Assembly: GCF_000969835.1 (NCBI RefSeq)
Contig: NZ_KQ033912.1
Coordinates: forward strand, 3,421,321 to 3,485,320
DNA: 64,000 nt
Source: Parabacteroides goldsteinii DSM 19448 = WAL 12034
GTDB taxonomy: Bacteria; Bacteroidota; Bacteroidia; Bacteroidales; Tannerellaceae
Reading direction: 5' to 3'
Shown here: in pieces, positions 51,971 through 63,843 of the stretch
How positions within the stretch are numbered: position 1 is the first letter of the stretch
How the letters are laid out: every line of letters starts with the position of its first letter
Position numbers and translations under genes: made by a program
The notes under the pieces: generated by a model
The model's input: only the letters and a program-made list of their open reading frames with translations
The model's database searches: none
Told to the model about the DNA's origin: nothing

Positions 51971-52036
51971 CAGCCTGAAATAGAAAAAAGAGATAAATAA
52001 AATTATAACACATTCAAAGTTTAAAAAAGAAAAGAA

Positions 52037-52438
52037 ATGCCTACAATTCAGCAATTAGTTAGAAAAGGAAGGGAAACTTTGGTGGTAAAAGGTAAATCAC
52101 CTGCATTGGATGCTTGTCCTCAGAGACGTGGCGTTTGTGTACGTGTTTATACTACAACCCCGAAAAAGCCTAACTCTGCAATGCGTAAAGTAGCGAGAGT
52201 TCGTTTGACAAATGGTAAAGAAGTAAACTCTTACATTCCGGGAGAAGGACACAACTTGCAGGAACACTCAATCGTATTAGTACGTGGTGGTCGTGTAAAG
52301 GATCTTCCTGGTGTACGTTATCACATTGTACGTGGTACCTTGGATACAGCTGGCGTTAATGGTCGTACTCAGCGTCGTTCTAAATACGGTGCAAAACGTC
52401 CAAAAGCGGGTGCTGCTCCAGCAAAAGGAAAGAAGTAA
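52037..52438 (+). CDS. rpsL: 30S ribosomal protein S12
   Basis: This protein has 133 aa and is a decoding-centre protein. The [13 protein letters not shown] and KDLPGVRYH blocks carry the lysines whose mutation gives streptomycin resistance (Lys43 and Lys44 region here, plus the one before DLPG); all are the sensitive wild-type residues. The C-terminus has an Ala/Lys-rich tail. It is the first gene of the cluster. A 154-nt spacer separates it from rpsG, longer than the other gaps, and could hold S7-responsive structure. Confidence 0.98.
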   Translation: MPTIQQLVRKGRETLVVKGKSPALDACPQRRGVCVRVYTTTPKKPNSAMRKVARVRLTNGKEVNSYIPGEGHNLQEHSIVLVRGGRVKDLPGVRYHIVRGTLDTAGVNGRTQRRSKYGAKRPKAGAAPAKGKK

Positions 52439-52592
52439 AAATCACCCTTTCAAACTGAGAATTTAAATTTAAGTATTAAAGCTGGTTTGAGTTATTTGGA
52501 TAGGCTACAAGGTTGAGTAAATGGTTCAGCGGAACCGTTGAAGACAAAATTAAAAGGCAACCAAAGACAAAAACGAAATTTTTGAAAACAAA

Positions 52593-53069
52593 ATGAGAAA
52601 AGCAAAACCAAAGAAAAGACAGATCCTCCCGGATCCTGTTTTCGGTGATGTAAAGGTTACGAGATTCGTAAACCATTTAATGTATGATGGCAAGAAAAAT
52701 ACTGCCTTCGAAATTTTCTATTCCGCTCTGGAAAACGTTAAGGCTAAATTGCCTAACGAGGAAAAGTCTGCTCTCGAAATTTGGAAAGCTGCACTCGACA
52801 ATATTACCCCCCAAGTCGAAGTGAAGTCACGCCGTGTTGGTGGTGCTACTTTCCAGGTACCTACTGAAATTCGCCCCGATCGTAAAGAATCAATTTCTAT
52901 GAAGAACCTTATTATCTTCTCACGCAAGAGAGGTGGTAAGACTATGTCTGATAAGTTGTCTGCAGAGATTGTAGATGCTTACAACAACCAGGGTGGCGCA
53001 TTCAAAAGAAAAGAAGATATGCACCGTATGGCTGAAGCTAACCGTGCATTCGCACACTTCAGATTTTAA
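52593..53069 (+). CDS. rpsG: 30S ribosomal protein S7
   Basis: This protein has 158 aa and organises the 3' domain of 16S r[38 protein letters not shown] and the C-terminal [19 protein letters not shown] are typical. In E. coli, S7 represses its own operon through the rpsL-rpsG spacer; whether the 154-nt spacer here does so is unknown. Confidence 0.98.
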   Translation: MRKAKPKKRQILPDPVFGDVKVTRFVNHLMYDGKKNTAFEIFYSALENVKAKLPNEEKSALEIWKAALDNITPQVEVKSRRVGGATFQVPTEIRPDRKESISMKNLIIFSRKRGGKTMSDKLSAEIVDAYNNQGGAFKRKEDMHRMAEANRAFAHFRF

Positions 53070-53098
53070 TTTAGCAAATTTAGGAGAATAAAAGAAAG

Positions 53099-55228
53099 AT
53101 GGCAACAAAAGCTGACGAACAATTAAAATATACCAGAAACATCGGTATCATGGCGCACATTGATGCAGGAAAGACTACGACTTCTGAGCGTATCCTTTTC
53201 TACACAGGTCTGACTCACAAAATTGGTGAGGTTCACGACGGTGCTGCAACAATGGACTGGATGGAGCAGGAGCAGGAACGTGGTATCACTATCACTTCTG
53301 CTGCGACTACTACTTTCTGGAATTACGCTAATGACAAATATAAAATCAACTTGATTGACACCCCGGGACACGTGGACTTTACTGTTGAAGTAGAACGTTC
53401 ACTGCGTATTCTGGATGGTGCAGTTGCTGCATTCTGTGCGGTTGGAGGTGTAGAACCTCAGTCTGAAACAGTATGGCGTCAGGCTGATAAATATAATGTA
53501 CCCAGAATTGGTTATGTAAATAAAATGGACCGTTCCGGCGCAAACTTCTTTGAAGTAGTTCGTCAGGTGAAGGATGTATTGGGTGCTAATCCTTGTCCTA
53601 TTCAGATACCTATCGGTGCAGAAGAAACTTTCAAAGGTGTAGTCGACCTGGTAACAATGAAGGCTATCCTTTGGCATGACGAAACTATGGGTGCTGAATA
53701 TTCTGTTGAAGAAATTCCGGCAGACCTGAAGGATGAAGCTGAAGAATGGAGAGATAAGATGTTGGAAGTTCTGGCTGAATGCGACGATGCTTTGATGGAA
53801 AAATACTTTGATGATCCTGCAACTATTACAGAAGATGAAATCAGAGTTGCTATCCGTAAAGGTACTATCGCTATGCAGATCAATCCGATGATCTGTGGTT
53901 CTTCTTTCAAGAACAAAGGTGTTCAAACTTTATTGAATGCTGTTTGTGCTTACCTGCCTAGCCCTGCTGATGCAGAAGCTATCGAAGGTACAGACCCACG
54001 TGATCCTGATACTGTAGTCGTGCGTAAACCGTTGTTCGAAGAGCCGTTGACTGCATTGGCATTTAAGATTGCAACCGACCCGTATGTAGGCCGCTTGTGT
54101 TTCTTCCGTGTATATTCAGGTTCTTTATTGGCTGGTTCTTATGTATACAACACTCGTTCAGGCAAGAAAGAACGTATTTCTCGTCTGTTCCAGATGCATT
54201 CAAACAAGCAGAACCCGATGGAAGCTATCGGTTGTGGTGATATCGGTGCTGGTGTTGGTTTCAAAGATATCCGTACTGGTGATACTCTTTGTGACGAAGC
54301 ACATCCGATTACACTGGAATCTATGGAATTCCCGGACCCGGTTATCGGTATCGCAGTAGAGCCTAAGACTCAGAAAGACCTGGATAAACTGGGTATGGGA
54401 TTGGCTAAGCTGGCTGAAGAAGATCCTACTTTCCGTGTTCAGACTAACGAAGAAACAGGTCAGACTGTAATTAGCGGTATGGGTGAGCTTCACTTGGATA
54501 TCATCGTTGATCGTCTGCGTCGTGAATTCAAGGTTGAATGTAATCAGGGTAAACCTCAGGTTACTTATAAAGAAGCTATCACTAAATCTGTTGAACTTCG
54601 CGAAGTTTATAAGAAACAGTCTGGTGGTCGTGGTAAGTTTGCTGATATCATCGTTCGTATCGAACCGGCTGCTGCCGACTTCGAAGGAACACTTCAGTTT
54701 ATTGATGAAGTAAAGGGTGGTAACATTCCTAAGGAATTTATTCCTTCAGTACAGAAAGGTTTCGAAAAAGCAATGAAGAACGGTATTCTTGCCGGTTATC
54801 CGTTGGATAAGCTGAAAGTTACATTGATCGATGGTTCATTCCACCCGGTTGACTCTGACCAGTTGTCATTCGAAATCTGTGCTATCCAGGCATTCAAGAG
54901 CGCATCAGAAAAGGCAGGTCCTGCTTTGATGGAGCCGATCATGCAGATGGAAGTTGTTACTCCGGAAGAAAGCATGGGTGATGTTATCGGTGACTTGAAC
55001 AAACGTCGTGGACAGGTAGAAGGTATGGAAACAAGCCGTACTGGTGCACGTGTTGTAAAAGCGAAAGTGCCTTTGGCTGAAACATTCGGTTATGTTACTG
55101 CACTGCGTACTATCACTTCAGGTCGTGCAACATCTTCAATGCAGTTCTCTCACTATGCTCAGGTATCCTCTTCTATTGCTAAGCAGGTACTGACAGAAGT
55201 ACAGGGTCGTGCTGATTTGATCAAATAA
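53099..55228 (+). CDS. fusA: Elongation factor G
   Basis: This protein has 709 aa. The GTPase motifs are [18 protein letters not shown] (G1), the switch region [20 protein letters not shown] (G3) and NKMDRSG (G4). Domains II-V follow at the normal length. EF-G drives translocation and, with RRF, ribosome recycling. Unlike in E. coli, tuf does not follow; rpsJ comes next after 21 nt. Confidence 0.98.
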   Translation: MATKADEQLKYTRNIGIMAHIDAGKTTTSERILFYTGLTHKIGEVHDGAATMDWMEQEQERGITITSAATTTFWNYANDKYKINLIDTPGHVDFTVEVERSLRILDGAVAAFCAVGGVEPQSETVWRQADKYNVPRIGYVNKMDRSGANFFEVVRQVKDVLGANPCPIQIPIGAEETFKGVVDLVTMKAILWHDETMGAEYSVEEIPADLKDEAEEWRDKMLEVLAECDDALMEKYFDDPATITEDEIRVAIRKGTIAMQINPMICGSSFKNKGVQTLLNAVCAYLPSPADAEAIEGTDPRDPDTVVVRKPLFEEPLTALAFKIATDPYVGRLCFFRVYSGSLLAGSYVYNTRSGKKERISRLFQMHSNKQNPMEAIGCGDIGAGVGFKDIRTGDTLCDEAHPITLESMEFPDPVIGIAVEPKTQKDLDKLGMGLAKLAEEDPTFRVQTNEETGQTVISGMGELHLDIIVDRLRREFKVECNQGKPQVTYKEAITKSVELREVYKKQSGGRGKFADIIVRIEPAAADFEGTLQFIDEVKGGNIPKEFIPSVQKGFEKAMKNGILAGYPLDKLKVTLIDGSFHPVDSDQLSFEICAIQAFKSASEKAGPALMEPIMQMEVVTPEESMGDVIGDLNKRRGQVEGMETSRTGARVVKAKVPLAETFGYVTALRTITSGRATSSMQFSHYAQVSSSIAKQVLTEVQGRADLIK

Positions 55229-55249
55229 TTTAGAAACATATATAACAAT

Positions 55250-55555
55250 ATGAGCCAAAAGATCAGAATTAAATTAAAGTCTTACGATTATTCTCTGGTA
55301 GACAAGTCTGCCGAGAAGATCGTGAAGACGGTAAAGGCTACAGGTGCTGTTGTTAGCGGACCGATTCCTCTGCCTACACACAAACGTATCTTTACTGTGA
55401 ACCGCTCTACTTTCGTTAATAAGAAATCTCGTGAGCAGTTCGAACTGTCATCTTACAAAAGATTGATAGACATTTACAGCTCAACTGCAAAAACAGTTGA
55501 CGCCTTGATGAAGCTGGAATTACCCAGCGGTGTTGAAGTAGAAATTAAAGTGTGA
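55250..55555 (+). CDS. rpsJ: 30S ribosomal protein S10
   Basis: This protein has 101 aa, with the family opening [23 protein letters not shown] and the loop [29 protein letters not shown]. It is part of the 30S head and, with NusB, of antitermination complexes. It starts the S10-type part of the cluster, directly joined to fusA. Confidence 0.98.
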   Translation: MSQKIRIKLKSYDYSLVDKSAEKIVKTVKATGAVVSGPIPLPTHKRIFTVNRSTFVNKKSREQFELSSYKRLIDIYSSTAKTVDALMKLELPSGVEVEIKV

Positions 55556-55576
55556 GTTATTTAAAAATTAAGTGAA

Positions 55577-56194
55577 ATGCCAGGATTATTAGGAAAAAAA
55601 ATCGGAATGACATCCGTTTTCAGTGCCGAGGGAAAAAATCTTCCATGCACTGTTATCGAAGTGGGTCCTTGTGTTGTTACACAGATTAAGACTTTGGAAA
55701 AAGATGGCTATGAAGCTGTACAGTTGGGTTTCGAAGACAAAAAAGAGAAACATACAACTCAGCCGGAAATGGGCCACTTCAAGAAAGCCGGTGTAACTCC
55801 CAAGAGATACTTGGCCGAGTTCAAGAATTTTGAAACTGCATACAATCTGGGTGATGTGATCACTGTGGATTATCTGGAAAATGCAGGTTTCGTTGATGTA
55901 GTTGGTACATCAAAAGGTAAAGGTTTCCAGGGTGTAGTAAAACGTCATGGTTTCGGTGGTGTAGGTCAGACTACTCACGGTCAGCATAACCGTTTGCGTG
56001 CTCCCGGTGGTATCGGTGCTTGTTCATACCCTGCAAAGGTATTCAAGGGCATGCGTATGGCCGGACAGATGGGTAATGAACGTGTAACAGTTCAGAACCT
56101 GGAAGTGATCAAGGTAATGCCGGAACATAATCTTTTATTGGTTAAAGGATCTGTTCCAGGAGCAAAAGGTTCAATCGTATTAATTGAAAAGTAA
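55577..56194 (+). CDS. rplC: 50S ribosomal protein L3
   Basis: This protein has 205 aa. It begins [14 protein letters not shown] and has the central loop [33 protein letters not shown] that reaches the peptidyl-transferase centre. Its TAA stop overlaps the rplD ATG (TAATG), so the two are translationally coupled. Confidence 0.98.
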   Translation: MPGLLGKKIGMTSVFSAEGKNLPCTVIEVGPCVVTQIKTLEKDGYEAVQLGFEDKKEKHTTQPEMGHFKKAGVTPKRYLAEFKNFETAYNLGDVITVDYLENAGFVDVVGTSKGKGFQGVVKRHGFGGVGQTTHGQHNRLRAPGGIGACSYPAKVFKGMRMAGQMGNERVTVQNLEVIKVMPEHNLLLVKGSVPGAKGSIVLIEK

Positions 56195-56823
56195 TGGAAC
56201 TGAGCGTATTTAATATTAAAGGTGAAGATACCGGAAGAAAGGTAACTTTAAACGATGCTATCTTCGGCATTGAACCCAATGATCATGCCATTTACCTGGA
56301 TGTAAAGCAGTATTTGGCAAACCAGCGTCAGGGTACTCACAAATCGAAAGAAAGAAGTGAGATCTCTGGTAGTACACGCAAACTGATCCGTCAGAAAGGT
56401 GGTGGTGGAGCCCGTCGTGGTGATATCAACTCTCCTGTATTGGTTGGTGGTGCTCGCGTTTTCGGTCCGAAACCGAGAGATTATGAGTTCAAATTGAACA
56501 AGAAGGTAAAGGGTCTGGCTCGTAAGTCTGCTTTGGCTTATAAAGCTAAAAATAATGCAATTGTAGTTGTAGAAGATTTCGCTCTGGAAGCTCCGAAGAC
56601 TAAAGAATTTGTAACAATTGCTAAAAACCTGAAAGTGGCTGATAAAAAGTTACTTATGGTTTTACCGGAGAAAAATAATTTTGTATATTTGTCGGCTCGT
56701 AATTTAGAAAAGACAAATGTTATAACAGCCTCTGAATTAAACACATACAAAGTGCTTGATGCAGCTAATTTGGTTTTGACTGAAAGTTCTGTTGCTGTTA
56801 TAGAAAAACTTTTTAATGCATAA
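56194..56823 (+). CDS. rplD: 50S ribosomal protein L4
   Basis: This protein has 209 aa. The extended loop with [53 protein letters not shown] lines the exit tunnel. In gamma-proteobacteria L4 also controls the S10 operon; no such leader is evident here, since the operon is joined to rpsL-fusA. Confidence 0.97.
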   Translation: MELSVFNIKGEDTGRKVTLNDAIFGIEPNDHAIYLDVKQYLANQRQGTHKSKERSEISGSTRKLIRQKGGGGARRGDINSPVLVGGARVFGPKPRDYEFKLNKKVKGLARKSALAYKAKNNAIVVVEDFALEAPKTKEFVTIAKNLKVADKKLLMVLPEKNNFVYLSARNLEKTNVITASELNTYKVLDAANLVLTESSVAVIEKLFNA

Positions 56824-56834
56824 GGAGTAAGGAA

Positions 56835-57128
56835 ATGGGAATTATTATTAAACCTATAGTAACAGAGAAGCAAACAGCGATTACTGAAAAAATGGCTAAT
56901 CGCTATGGTTTTCGTGTTTCTCCTGATGCCAACAAGTTGGAGATCAAAAAAGCTGTACAGGATATGTATAATGTAACTGTAGTTGATGTTAACACCATCA
57001 ACTACTCCGGCAAGCAGAAAAGCCGTTATACAAAATCAGGTATTATCAATGGTAAACAGGCAGCTTTTAAGAAGGCAATCGTAACGTTGAAAGAAGGAGA
57101 AACAATTGATTTCTTTAGTAATATCTAA
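56835..57128 (+). CDS. rplW: 50S ribosomal protein L23
   Basis: This protein has 97 aa. [40 protein letters not shown] is the typical N-terminal half. It sits at the exit of the peptide tunnel, where trigger factor (gene at 21194) docks. Confidence 0.97.
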   Translation: MGIIIKPIVTEKQTAITEKMANRYGFRVSPDANKLEIKKAVQDMYNVTVVDVNTINYSGKQKSRYTKSGIINGKQAAFKKAIVTLKEGETIDFFSNI

Positions 57129-57136
57129 AAAAAGAA

Positions 57137-57961
<825 letters not shown>

Positions 57962-57981
57962 TCTGATTAATTAAGTAAACT

Positions 57982-58251
57982 ATGAGTCGTTCACTAAAAA
58001 AAGGCCCGTATATTAACGTAAAGCTGGAAAAGAAAGTCTTGGCTATGAATGAGTCAGGAAAGAAAGCCGTAGTTAAGACATGGGCAAGAGCTTCAATGAT
58101 TTCGCCTGACTTTGTAGGCCATACTATTGCAGTTCATAATGGAAATAAATTTATTCCTGTTTTTGTAACCGAAAATATGGTAGGTCACAAGTTGGGAGAA
58201 TTTTCACCAACTCGTACATTCCGTGGTCACGCCGGTAACAAGAAAAAATAA
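57982..58251 (+). CDS. rpsS: 30S ribosomal protein S19
   Basis: This protein has 89 aa. [18 protein letters not shown] and [23 protein letters not shown] are diagnostic. It binds 16S rRNA in the head next to S13. Confidence 0.98.
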   Translation: MSRSLKKGPYINVKLEKKVLAMNESGKKAVVKTWARASMISPDFVGHTIAVHNGNKFIPVFVTENMVGHKLGEFSPTRTFRGHAGNKKK

Positions 58252-58304
58252 TTATCGGTAGTAACAGGAATTCAGGAATCTGAAAATAAAAAGAATCAAT
58301 AAAA

Positions 58305-58715
58305 ATGGGTGCTAGAAAAAGAATATCAGCTGAAGCAAGAAAAGAAGCCCAAAAGACCATGTACTTCGCAAAGTTGCGTAACGTACCTACTTCTCCGCGT
58401 AAGATGCGTCTCGTTGTAGACATGATCCGTGGTATGGAAGTATTCCGTGCACTTGGTGTTTTGAAGTTTTCTAACAAGGAAGCTGCAGCAAGAGTAGAAA
58501 AATTGCTCCGTTCAGCAATTGCCAATTGGGAGCAGAAAAATGAACGTAAAGCAGAAACTGGTGAGTTGTTTGTTTCTTCAATCAGCGTAGATTGCGCTAC
58601 AACATTGAAGAGAATGCGTCCGGCTCCCCAGGGTAGAGGATACAGAGTTCGTAAACGTTCGAACCATGTAACCTTGTTTGTTGATACACTTAGTAAAAAC
58701 GATAGTCAAAATTAA
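58305..58715 (+). CDS. rplV: 50S ribosomal protein L22
   Basis: This protein has 136 aa. The hairpin sequence [27 protein letters not shown] protrudes into the exit tunnel; changes there give macrolide resistance in other bacteria and none are obvious here. It has a longer N-terminus than E. coli L22 ([16 protein letters not shown]), as is usual in Bacteroidetes. Confidence 0.97.
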   Translation: MGARKRISAEARKEAQKTMYFAKLRNVPTSPRKMRLVVDMIRGMEVFRALGVLKFSNKEAAARVEKLLRSAIANWEQKNERKAETGELFVSSISVDCATTLKRMRPAPQGRGYRVRKRSNHVTLFVDTLSKNDSQN

Positions 58716-58721
58716 TTGTAG

Positions 58722-59459
58722 ATGGGACAAAAAGTTAATCCGGTTAGTAATCGTTTAGGAATCATCCGTGGTTGGGATTCCAATTGGTATGGCGGCAAAA
58801 ATTACGGAGATACTTTGCTGGAAGATAGCAAAATCCGTAAATACTTGAATGCTCGTCTTGCTAAAGCTAGTGTATCTCGTATCGTTATTGAACGTACGCT
58901 TAAGTTGATCACAATAACAGTTTGCACATCACGTCCGGGCATCATCATCGGTAAAGGTGGTCAGGAAGTTGATAAATTGAAAGAAGAGTTGAAAAAAATT
59001 ACCGACAAAGAAGTTCAGATCAACATCTTTGAGGTAAAAAGACCCGAATTAGACGCAGTCATTGTTGCAAACAATATTGCTCGTCAACTTGAAGGAAAAA
59101 TTGCTTACCGTCGTGCTATTAAGATGGCTATCGCCTCTACCATGAGAATGGGTGCAGAAGGTATTAAAGTGCAAGTATCTGGTCGTTTGAACGGTGCTGA
59201 AATGGCTCGTTCTGAAATGTACAAAGAAGGAAGAACTCCGTTACACACTCTGAGAGCAGATATCGATTACGCTTTGGCTGAAGCGTTGACGAAAGTTGGC
59301 TTGCTGGGTATCAAGGTATGGATCTGCCGTGGTGAAGTTTATGGTAAGAGAGATCTTGCTCCTTCATTCACAGCCTCTAAAGATTCAGGCCGCAGAAATG
59401 ACAATGCCGGTGGCAACAGAGGAGATAAGAACTTCAAGAGAAAAAAAGCTAATCGTTAA
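58722..59459 (+). CDS. rpsC: 30S ribosomal protein S3
   Basis: This protein has 245 aa. The KH domain is seen in [23 protein letters not shown], and the C-terminal domain in [36 protein letters not shown]. The lysine-rich tail is a common extension. It is part of the mRNA entry channel. It starts 6 nt after rplV. Confidence 0.98.
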   Translation: MGQKVNPVSNRLGIIRGWDSNWYGGKNYGDTLLEDSKIRKYLNARLAKASVSRIVIERTLKLITITVCTSRPGIIIGKGGQEVDKLKEELKKITDKEVQINIFEVKRPELDAVIVANNIARQLEGKIAYRRAIKMAIASTMRMGAEGIKVQVSGRLNGAEMARSEMYKEGRTPLHTLRADIDYALAEALTKVGLLGIKVWICRGEVYGKRDLAPSFTASKDSGRRNDNAGGNRGDKNFKRKKANR

Positions 59460-59478
59460 ACGTTAGAATTAAGAAGAG

Positions 59479-59913
59479 ATGTTACAACCAAAGAAAACCA
59501 AGTTCAGAAGACAGCAGAAAGGTCGCATGAAGGGTGAAGCTCAACGTGGCAACCAGCTGGCATTCGGTTCGTTCGGTATAAAAGCGTTAGAGAATAAATG
59601 GATTACCGGTCGCCAGATTGAAGCTGCCCGTATCGCGGTAACTCGTTATATGCAACGTCAGGGTCAGGTTTGGGTTCGGATTTTCCCGGATAAACCTATT
59701 ACAAAGAAACCGGCCGAAGTACGTATGGGTAAAGGTAAAGGTAACCCGGAAGGCTTTGTTGCGCCTGTTACTCCAGGTCGTCTGATTTTCGAAATTGAAG
59801 GTGTTCCCTTTGATATTGCGAAAGAAGCTTTGCGCTTAGCTGCACAGAAGCTTCCGGTAACAACGAAATTTGTTGTGAGACGTGATTATGATATGGCTAA
59901 TCAAAATGCGTAA
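59479..59913 (+). CDS. rplP: 50S ribosomal protein L16
   Basis: This protein has 144 aa. [25 protein letters not shown] and [33 protein letters not shown] are the standard blocks. It contacts tRNA near the A site. The next gene (rpmC) starts 5 nt later. Confidence 0.98.
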   Translation: MLQPKKTKFRRQQKGRMKGEAQRGNQLAFGSFGIKALENKWITGRQIEAARIAVTRYMQRQGQVWVRIFPDKPITKKPAEVRMGKGKGNPEGFVAPVTPGRLIFEIEGVPFDIAKEALRLAAQKLPVTTKFVVRRDYDMANQNA

Positions 59914-59918
59914 TTGTT

Positions 59919-60116
59919 ATGAAGATTGCAGAAATTAGAGAATTAAGCACAAAAGAATTGCTTGAAAGAGTAGATGCTGAGGTTGCTGCCTACGATCAGA
60001 AGGTTATTAACCACACTATCTCTCCGACAGACAACCCTGCACAGATTAAACAACAACGCAGGATGATTGCGCGCATGAGAACAGAATTGCGCCAGAGAGA
60101 ACTTAACAACAAATAA
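59919..60116 (+). CDS. rpmC: 50S ribosomal protein L29
   Basis: This protein has 65 aa, a helical hairpin with KIAEIRELSTKELLERVD and the C-terminal ARMRTELRQRE. It sits near the tunnel exit beside L23. The TAA stop is followed at once by the rpsQ region. Confidence 0.96.
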   Translation: MKIAEIRELSTKELLERVDAEVAAYDQKVINHTISPTDNPAQIKQQRRMIARMRTELRQRELNNK

Positions 60117-60125
60117 TTGAGCCTG

Positions 60126-60383
60126 ATGGAAACTAGAAATTTAAGAAAAGAAAGAACGGGCGTGGTTACTAGCAACAAGATGGATAAAAGCATCACTGTT
60201 GCTATTAAATGGAAGGAAAAACACCCCATTTATGGTAAGTTCGTTAACAAAACGAAGAAATATCATGCTCACGACGAAAAGAATGAGTGCAATATCGGTG
60301 ATACCGTAAAAATTATGGAAACTCGTCCTTTGAGCAAAACAAAGAGATGGAGATTAGTTCAAATAATCGAAAGAGCTAAGTAA
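60126..60383 (+). CDS. rpsQ: 30S ribosomal protein S17
   Basis: This protein has 85 aa from ATG 60126; an in-frame TTG at 60117 directly after the rpmC stop is not needed. [45 protein letters not shown] is the family OB fold. It is an early-binding 30S protein. Confidence 0.97.
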   Translation: METRNLRKERTGVVTSNKMDKSITVAIKWKEKHPIYGKFVNKTKKYHAHDEKNECNIGDTVKIMETRPLSKTKRWRLVQIIERAK

Positions 60384-60384
60384 C

Positions 60385-60750
60385 ATGATACAACAAGAAT
60401 CAAGACTAGTAGTAGCAGATAACAGTGGTGCAAAAGAAGCATTATGTATTCGCGTTTTAGGTGGTACAAGAAAACGCTATGCCACTGTTGGGGATGTAAT
60501 TGTAGTTGCAATTAAGAGTGTAATCCCGTCAAGTGATGTGAAGAAGGGTGCTGTTTCTAAGGCTATCATTGTTCGCACTAAAAAGGAAATCCGTCGCCAG
60601 GATGGTTCATACATCCGTTTCGATGATAACGCTTGCGTGTTGTTGAATGCCGGTGGTGATATTCGTGGAAGCCGTATCTTCGGTCCGGTTGCCAGAGAAC
60701 TTCGTGCAACAAATATGAAAATTGTTTCACTTGCACCTGAAGTACTTTAA
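60385..60750 (+). CDS. rplN: 50S ribosomal protein L14
   Basis: This protein has 121 aa. [26 protein letters not shown] and [17 protein letters not shown] are diagnostic. It is located at the subunit interface and starts 1 nt after the rpsQ stop. Confidence 0.98.
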   Translation: MIQQESRLVVADNSGAKEALCIRVLGGTRKRYATVGDVIVVAIKSVIPSSDVKKGAVSKAIIVRTKKEIRRQDGSYIRFDDNACVLLNAGGDIRGSRIFGPVARELRATNMKIVSLAPEVL

Positions 60751-60768
60751 TTCGTAAAATTTAAGGTA

Positions 60769-61089
60769 ATGAGTAAATTACATATCAAAAAAGGCGATAT
60801 AGTTTTTGTTAATGCCGGCGAAGACAAAGGTAAAACAGGTCGTGTTTTACAGGTGCTCGTAGACGAGAACCGTGCTATTGTTGAAGGCGTTAATATGGTA
60901 TCAAAGCATACCAAGCCTAATGCAAAGAATCCGCAAGGAGGAATTGAAAAGAAGGAAGCTCCTATTCATATTTCAAACCTGAACGTGGTTGACCCGAAAT
61001 CAGGTAAACCGACACGTATCGGACGTAAAGAAAATGCTGAAGGTGCTTTAGTTCGTTATTCTAAAAAATCAGGGGAGGAAATTAAGTAA
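60769..61089 (+). CDS. rplX: 50S ribosomal protein L24
   Basis: This protein has 106 aa. The KOW motif is seen in [27 protein letters not shown]24 nucleates assembly of the large subunit. The stop overlaps the rplE start by one base (TAATG), so the two genes are coupled. Confidence 0.97.
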   Translation: MSKLHIKKGDIVFVNAGEDKGKTGRVLQVLVDENRAIVEGVNMVSKHTKPNAKNPQGGIEKKEAPIHISNLNVVDPKSGKPTRIGRKENAEGALVRYSKKSGEEIK

Positions 61090-61646
61090 TGAGCAATACT
61101 GCCAGTCTTAAAAAAGAATATCAGGACAGAATTGTTCCTGCTTTGACAAAAGAGTTCGGATATAAATCAGTAATGCAGGTACCCGTATTGAAGAAGATTG
61201 TAATCAATCAAGGTTTGGGTATGGCTGCTGCCGACAAGAAGATCATCGATATCGCAATCAGCGAATTGTCTACAATTACTGGTCAAAAGGCCGTTGCGAC
61301 AGTATCTAAAAAGGATATCTCAAACTTTAAGTTGCGTAAAAAAATGCCTATCGGCGTGATGGTAACATTGCGTCGTGAGCAGATGTACGAATTTTTGGAA
61401 AGATTAGTTCGTATCGCTCTTCCGCGTATTCGTGACTTTAAAGGTATTGAAAGTAAGTTAGATGGTAGAGGTAATTATACCCTGGGTATTCAGGAACAAA
61501 TTATTTTTCCTGAAATAAATATCGATAATATTACTAAAATATTAGGAATGAATATTACCTTTGTGACCTCTGCGAAAACAGATGAAGAAGGGTATGCTCT
61601 GTTGAGAGAATTTGGGTTGCCTTTTAAAAATGCAAAAAAAGACTAA
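61089..61646 (+). CDS. rplE: 50S ribosomal protein L5
   Basis: This protein has 185 aa. [21 protein letters not shown] and [23 protein letters not shown] are typical. It binds 5S rRNA together with L18 (downstream). The S14 gene starts 3 nt later. Confidence 0.98.
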   Translation: MSNTASLKKEYQDRIVPALTKEFGYKSVMQVPVLKKIVINQGLGMAAADKKIIDIAISELSTITGQKAVATVSKKDISNFKLRKKMPIGVMVTLRREQMYEFLERLVRIALPRIRDFKGIESKLDGRGNYTLGIQEQIIFPEINIDNITKILGMNITFVTSAKTDEEGYALLREFGLPFKNAKKD

Positions 61647-61649
61647 GTT

Positions 61650-61919
61650 ATGGCTAAGGAATCAATGAAAGCTCGCGAGGTTAAAAGAGCAAAACTAGTA
61701 GCTAAATACGCCGCTAAAAGAGCTGAACTGAAAGCTGCTGGTGACTACGAAGCTTTGCAGGCTTTACCTAAAAATGCTTCTCCTGTACGTTTGCACAACC
61801 GTTGCAAAATTACAGGTCGTCCGAAAGGGTATGTACGCCAGTTCGGCATTTCACGTATTCAATTCCGTGAAATGGCATCCAATGGTTTAATCCCGGGTGT
61901 AAAGAAAGCAAGTTGGTAA
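61650..61919 (+). CDS. rpsN: 30S ribosomal protein S14 (zinc-independent form)
   Basis: This protein has 89 aa. [30 protein letters not shown] is conserved. Only one cysteine is present, so it is the long form without the CxxC zinc ribbon. Confidence 0.97.
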   Translation: MAKESMKAREVKRAKLVAKYAAKRAELKAAGDYEALQALPKNASPVRLHNRCKITGRPKGYVRQFGISRIQFREMASNGLIPGVKKASW

Positions 61920-61935
61920 GTTTTTTTATTTAAAT

Positions 61936-61958
61936 ATTGTCCGGGTGGCCGGATCAAT
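61936..61958 (+). other. Short hairpin between rpsN and rpsH
   Basis: TCCGG (61940-61944) and CCGGA (61949-61953) pair around GTGG; ATTG/CAAT extends the stem past a bulged T. It is in the 54-nt gap before rpsH and might be an S8-type regulatory site or only an mRNA structure. Confidence 0.4.
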
Positions 61959-61973
61959 TTAATTCATTTATAT

Positions 61974-62369
61974 ATGACAGATCCTATTGCAGATTATTTG
62001 ACAAGATTGCGTAATGCAATTAAAGCGAAGCACAGAGTTGTTGAAGTGCCGGCGTCAAATTTAAAGAAAGAGATCACTAAGATCCTTTTCGAAAAGGGCT
62101 ACATTCTTAATTTTAAGTTTGTAGAAGAAGGTCCTCAGGGAACAATTAAGATTGCCTTGAAGTATGACCTGGTAAACAAAGTGAATGCAATCAAGAAACT
62201 TGAGAGAGTTTCTACTCCAGGTTTGCGTAAGTACACTGGTTACAAAGAAATGCCGAGAGTATTGAATGGTTTAGGTATTGCCGTTCTTTCGACTTCTAAG
62301 GGTGTGATGACAGACAAAGAAGCCCGCGATCTGAAGATCGGTGGTGAAGTATTATGTTATGTTTATTAA
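61974..62369 (+). CDS. rpsH: 30S ribosomal protein S8
   Basis: This protein has 131 aa. TDPIADYLTRLRNAIKAKHRVVEVPAS and the C-terminal GLGIAVLSTSKGVMTDKEARDLKIGGEVLCYVY are diagnostic. S8 binds helix 21 of 16S rRNA and represses the spc operon in E. coli. Confidence 0.98.
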   Translation: MTDPIADYLTRLRNAIKAKHRVVEVPASNLKKEITKILFEKGYILNFKFVEEGPQGTIKIALKYDLVNKVNAIKKLERVSTPGLRKYTGYKEMPRVLNGLGIAVLSTSKGVMTDKEARDLKIGGEVLCYVY

Positions 62370-62385
62370 TTAGGAGGAAAGAAGA

Positions 62386-62937
62386 ATGTCAAGAATAGGA
62401 AAATTACCAATTCATGTGCCGGCCGGTGTAACGGTTACGATTAAGGATAGCGTGGTGACTGTAAAAGGTCCTAAGGGCGAAATGACTCAGGCTGTTAATC
62501 CTGATATTAATGTAACTCTGGAAGATGGAGTTATTCATTTAGCAAGACCGACAGATGATAAGAACCATCGTGCATTACATGGTTTGTATCGTTCTCTGAT
62601 CAACAATATGGTGATCGGTGTATCTGAAGGATACAAAAAAGAACTGGAACTGGTCGGTGTTGGTTACCGTGTTACTAACACAGGACAGCTGTTGGATCTT
62701 TCTTTAGGTTATACTCACAACATCTATTTGCAGTTACCTAAAGAGGTGAAGGTTGAAACGAAGACTGAGAGAAATAAGAATCCTCTTATTATCCTTGAAT
62801 CAGCTGATAAACAATTACTGGGTCAGATTTGTGCTAAGATTCGTTCATTCAGAATGCCGGAACCGTATAAAGGTAAGGGTATTAAGTTTGTGGGTGAGGA
62901 AATTCGCAGAAAGTCTGGTAAATCAGCAGGTAAGTAA
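62386..62937 (+). CDS. rplF: 50S ribosomal protein L6
   Basis: This protein has 183 aa. SRIGKLPIHVPAGVTVTIKDSVVTVKGPKGE and the C-terminal RMPEPYKGKGIKFVGEEIRRKSGKSAGK are typical. It sits near the sarcin-ricin loop. A good GGAGG-like stretch (TTAGGAGGAAAG) precedes its ATG, unusual in this phylum. Confidence 0.98.
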   Translation: MSRIGKLPIHVPAGVTVTIKDSVVTVKGPKGEMTQAVNPDINVTLEDGVIHLARPTDDKNHRALHGLYRSLINNMVIGVSEGYKKELELVGVGYRVTNTGQLLDLSLGYTHNIYLQLPKEVKVETKTERNKNPLIILESADKQLLGQICAKIRSFRMPEPYKGKGIKFVGEEIRRKSGKSAGK

Positions 62938-62958
62938 TCTACGTAAACTGAAATTATC

Positions 62959-63303
62959 ATGACAACGAAGGAAGAAAGAAGATTAAAAATAAAACGAGGA
63001 ATACGTGGGAAAGTTGCAGGAACACCTGAACGTCCACGCCTTACTGTGTTTAGAAGCAACAAGCAGATCTATGCACAGGTTATAGATGATACTACAGGTA
63101 AAACTTTGGCTGCTGCTTCATCTTTGAAATTAGATGTTAAGGCTCCCAAAAAAGAAATCGCTGCCAAGGTTGGTGAATTGATCGCTAAAGGCGCTCAGGA
63201 AGCTGGTATTCAGGCTGTTGTTTTCGATCGTAATGGTTATCTGTATCACGGTAGAATTAAAGAATTAGCAGATGCTGCACGTAACGGCGGCCTTAAATTT
63301 TAA
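62959..63303 (+). CDS. rplR: 50S ribosomal protein L18
   Basis: This protein has 114 aa. [37 protein letters not shown] and [26 protein letters not shown] are diagnostic. It binds 5S rRNA. The stop overlaps the rpsE ATG (TAATG). Confidence 0.98.
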   Translation: MTTKEERRLKIKRGIRGKVAGTPERPRLTVFRSNKQIYAQVIDDTTGKTLAAASSLKLDVKAPKKEIAAKVGELIAKGAQEAGIQAVVFDRNGYLYHGRIKELADAARNGGLKF

Positions 63304-63827
63304 TGAAGATGGCAGGAGTTAATAATAGAGTTAAATCGACCAACGACTTAGAGTTGAAGGACAGATTAGTTGCAATCAACCGCGTAACTAAAGTAACGAA
63401 AGGTGGACGTACTTTTAGTTTTGCTGCTATTGTCGTAGTAGGAAACGAAGACGGTATCATCGGTTGGGGCTTAGGTAAAGCTGGTGAAGTAACGACAGCT
63501 ATCGCTAAAGGTGTAGAAGCTGCTAAAAAGAATTTGATCAAGGTTCCTGTTCATAAAGGTACTATTCCTCACGAACAGCTTGCTAAATTCGGTGGTGCAC
63601 AGGTGCTGATCAGACCGGCATCTCATGGTACTGGTGTAAAAGCCGGTGGTGCTATGCGTGCTGTATTGGAGAGTGTTGGTATTACTGACGTTTTGGCTAA
63701 ATCAAAAGGATCATCAAACCCTCACAACTTGGTAAAAGCTACTATTGCTGCGCTGGGTGAATTGAGAAGTCCGTTTATTGTAGCTCAGAACAGAGGTGTA
63801 TCTGTAGAAAAAGTGTTTAGAGGTTAA
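63303..63827 (+). CDS. rpsE: 30S ribosomal protein S5
   Basis: This protein has 174 aa (ATG 63303; ATG 63309 also possible). [43 protein letters not shown] is the double-stranded-RNA-binding-like fold and ARAVLE-type region ([20 protein letters not shown]) follows. It helps decoding accuracy and lines the mRNA entry site. Confidence 0.98.
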   Translation: MKMAGVNNRVKSTNDLELKDRLVAINRVTKVTKGGRTFSFAAIVVVGNEDGIIGWGLGKAGEVTTAIAKGVEAAKKNLIKVPVHKGTIPHEQLAKFGGAQVLIRPASHGTGVKAGGAMRAVLESVGITDVLAKSKGSSNPHNLVKATIAALGELRSPFIVAQNRGVSVEKVFRG

Positions 63828-63843
63828 TTAGGGAGGAAAAATT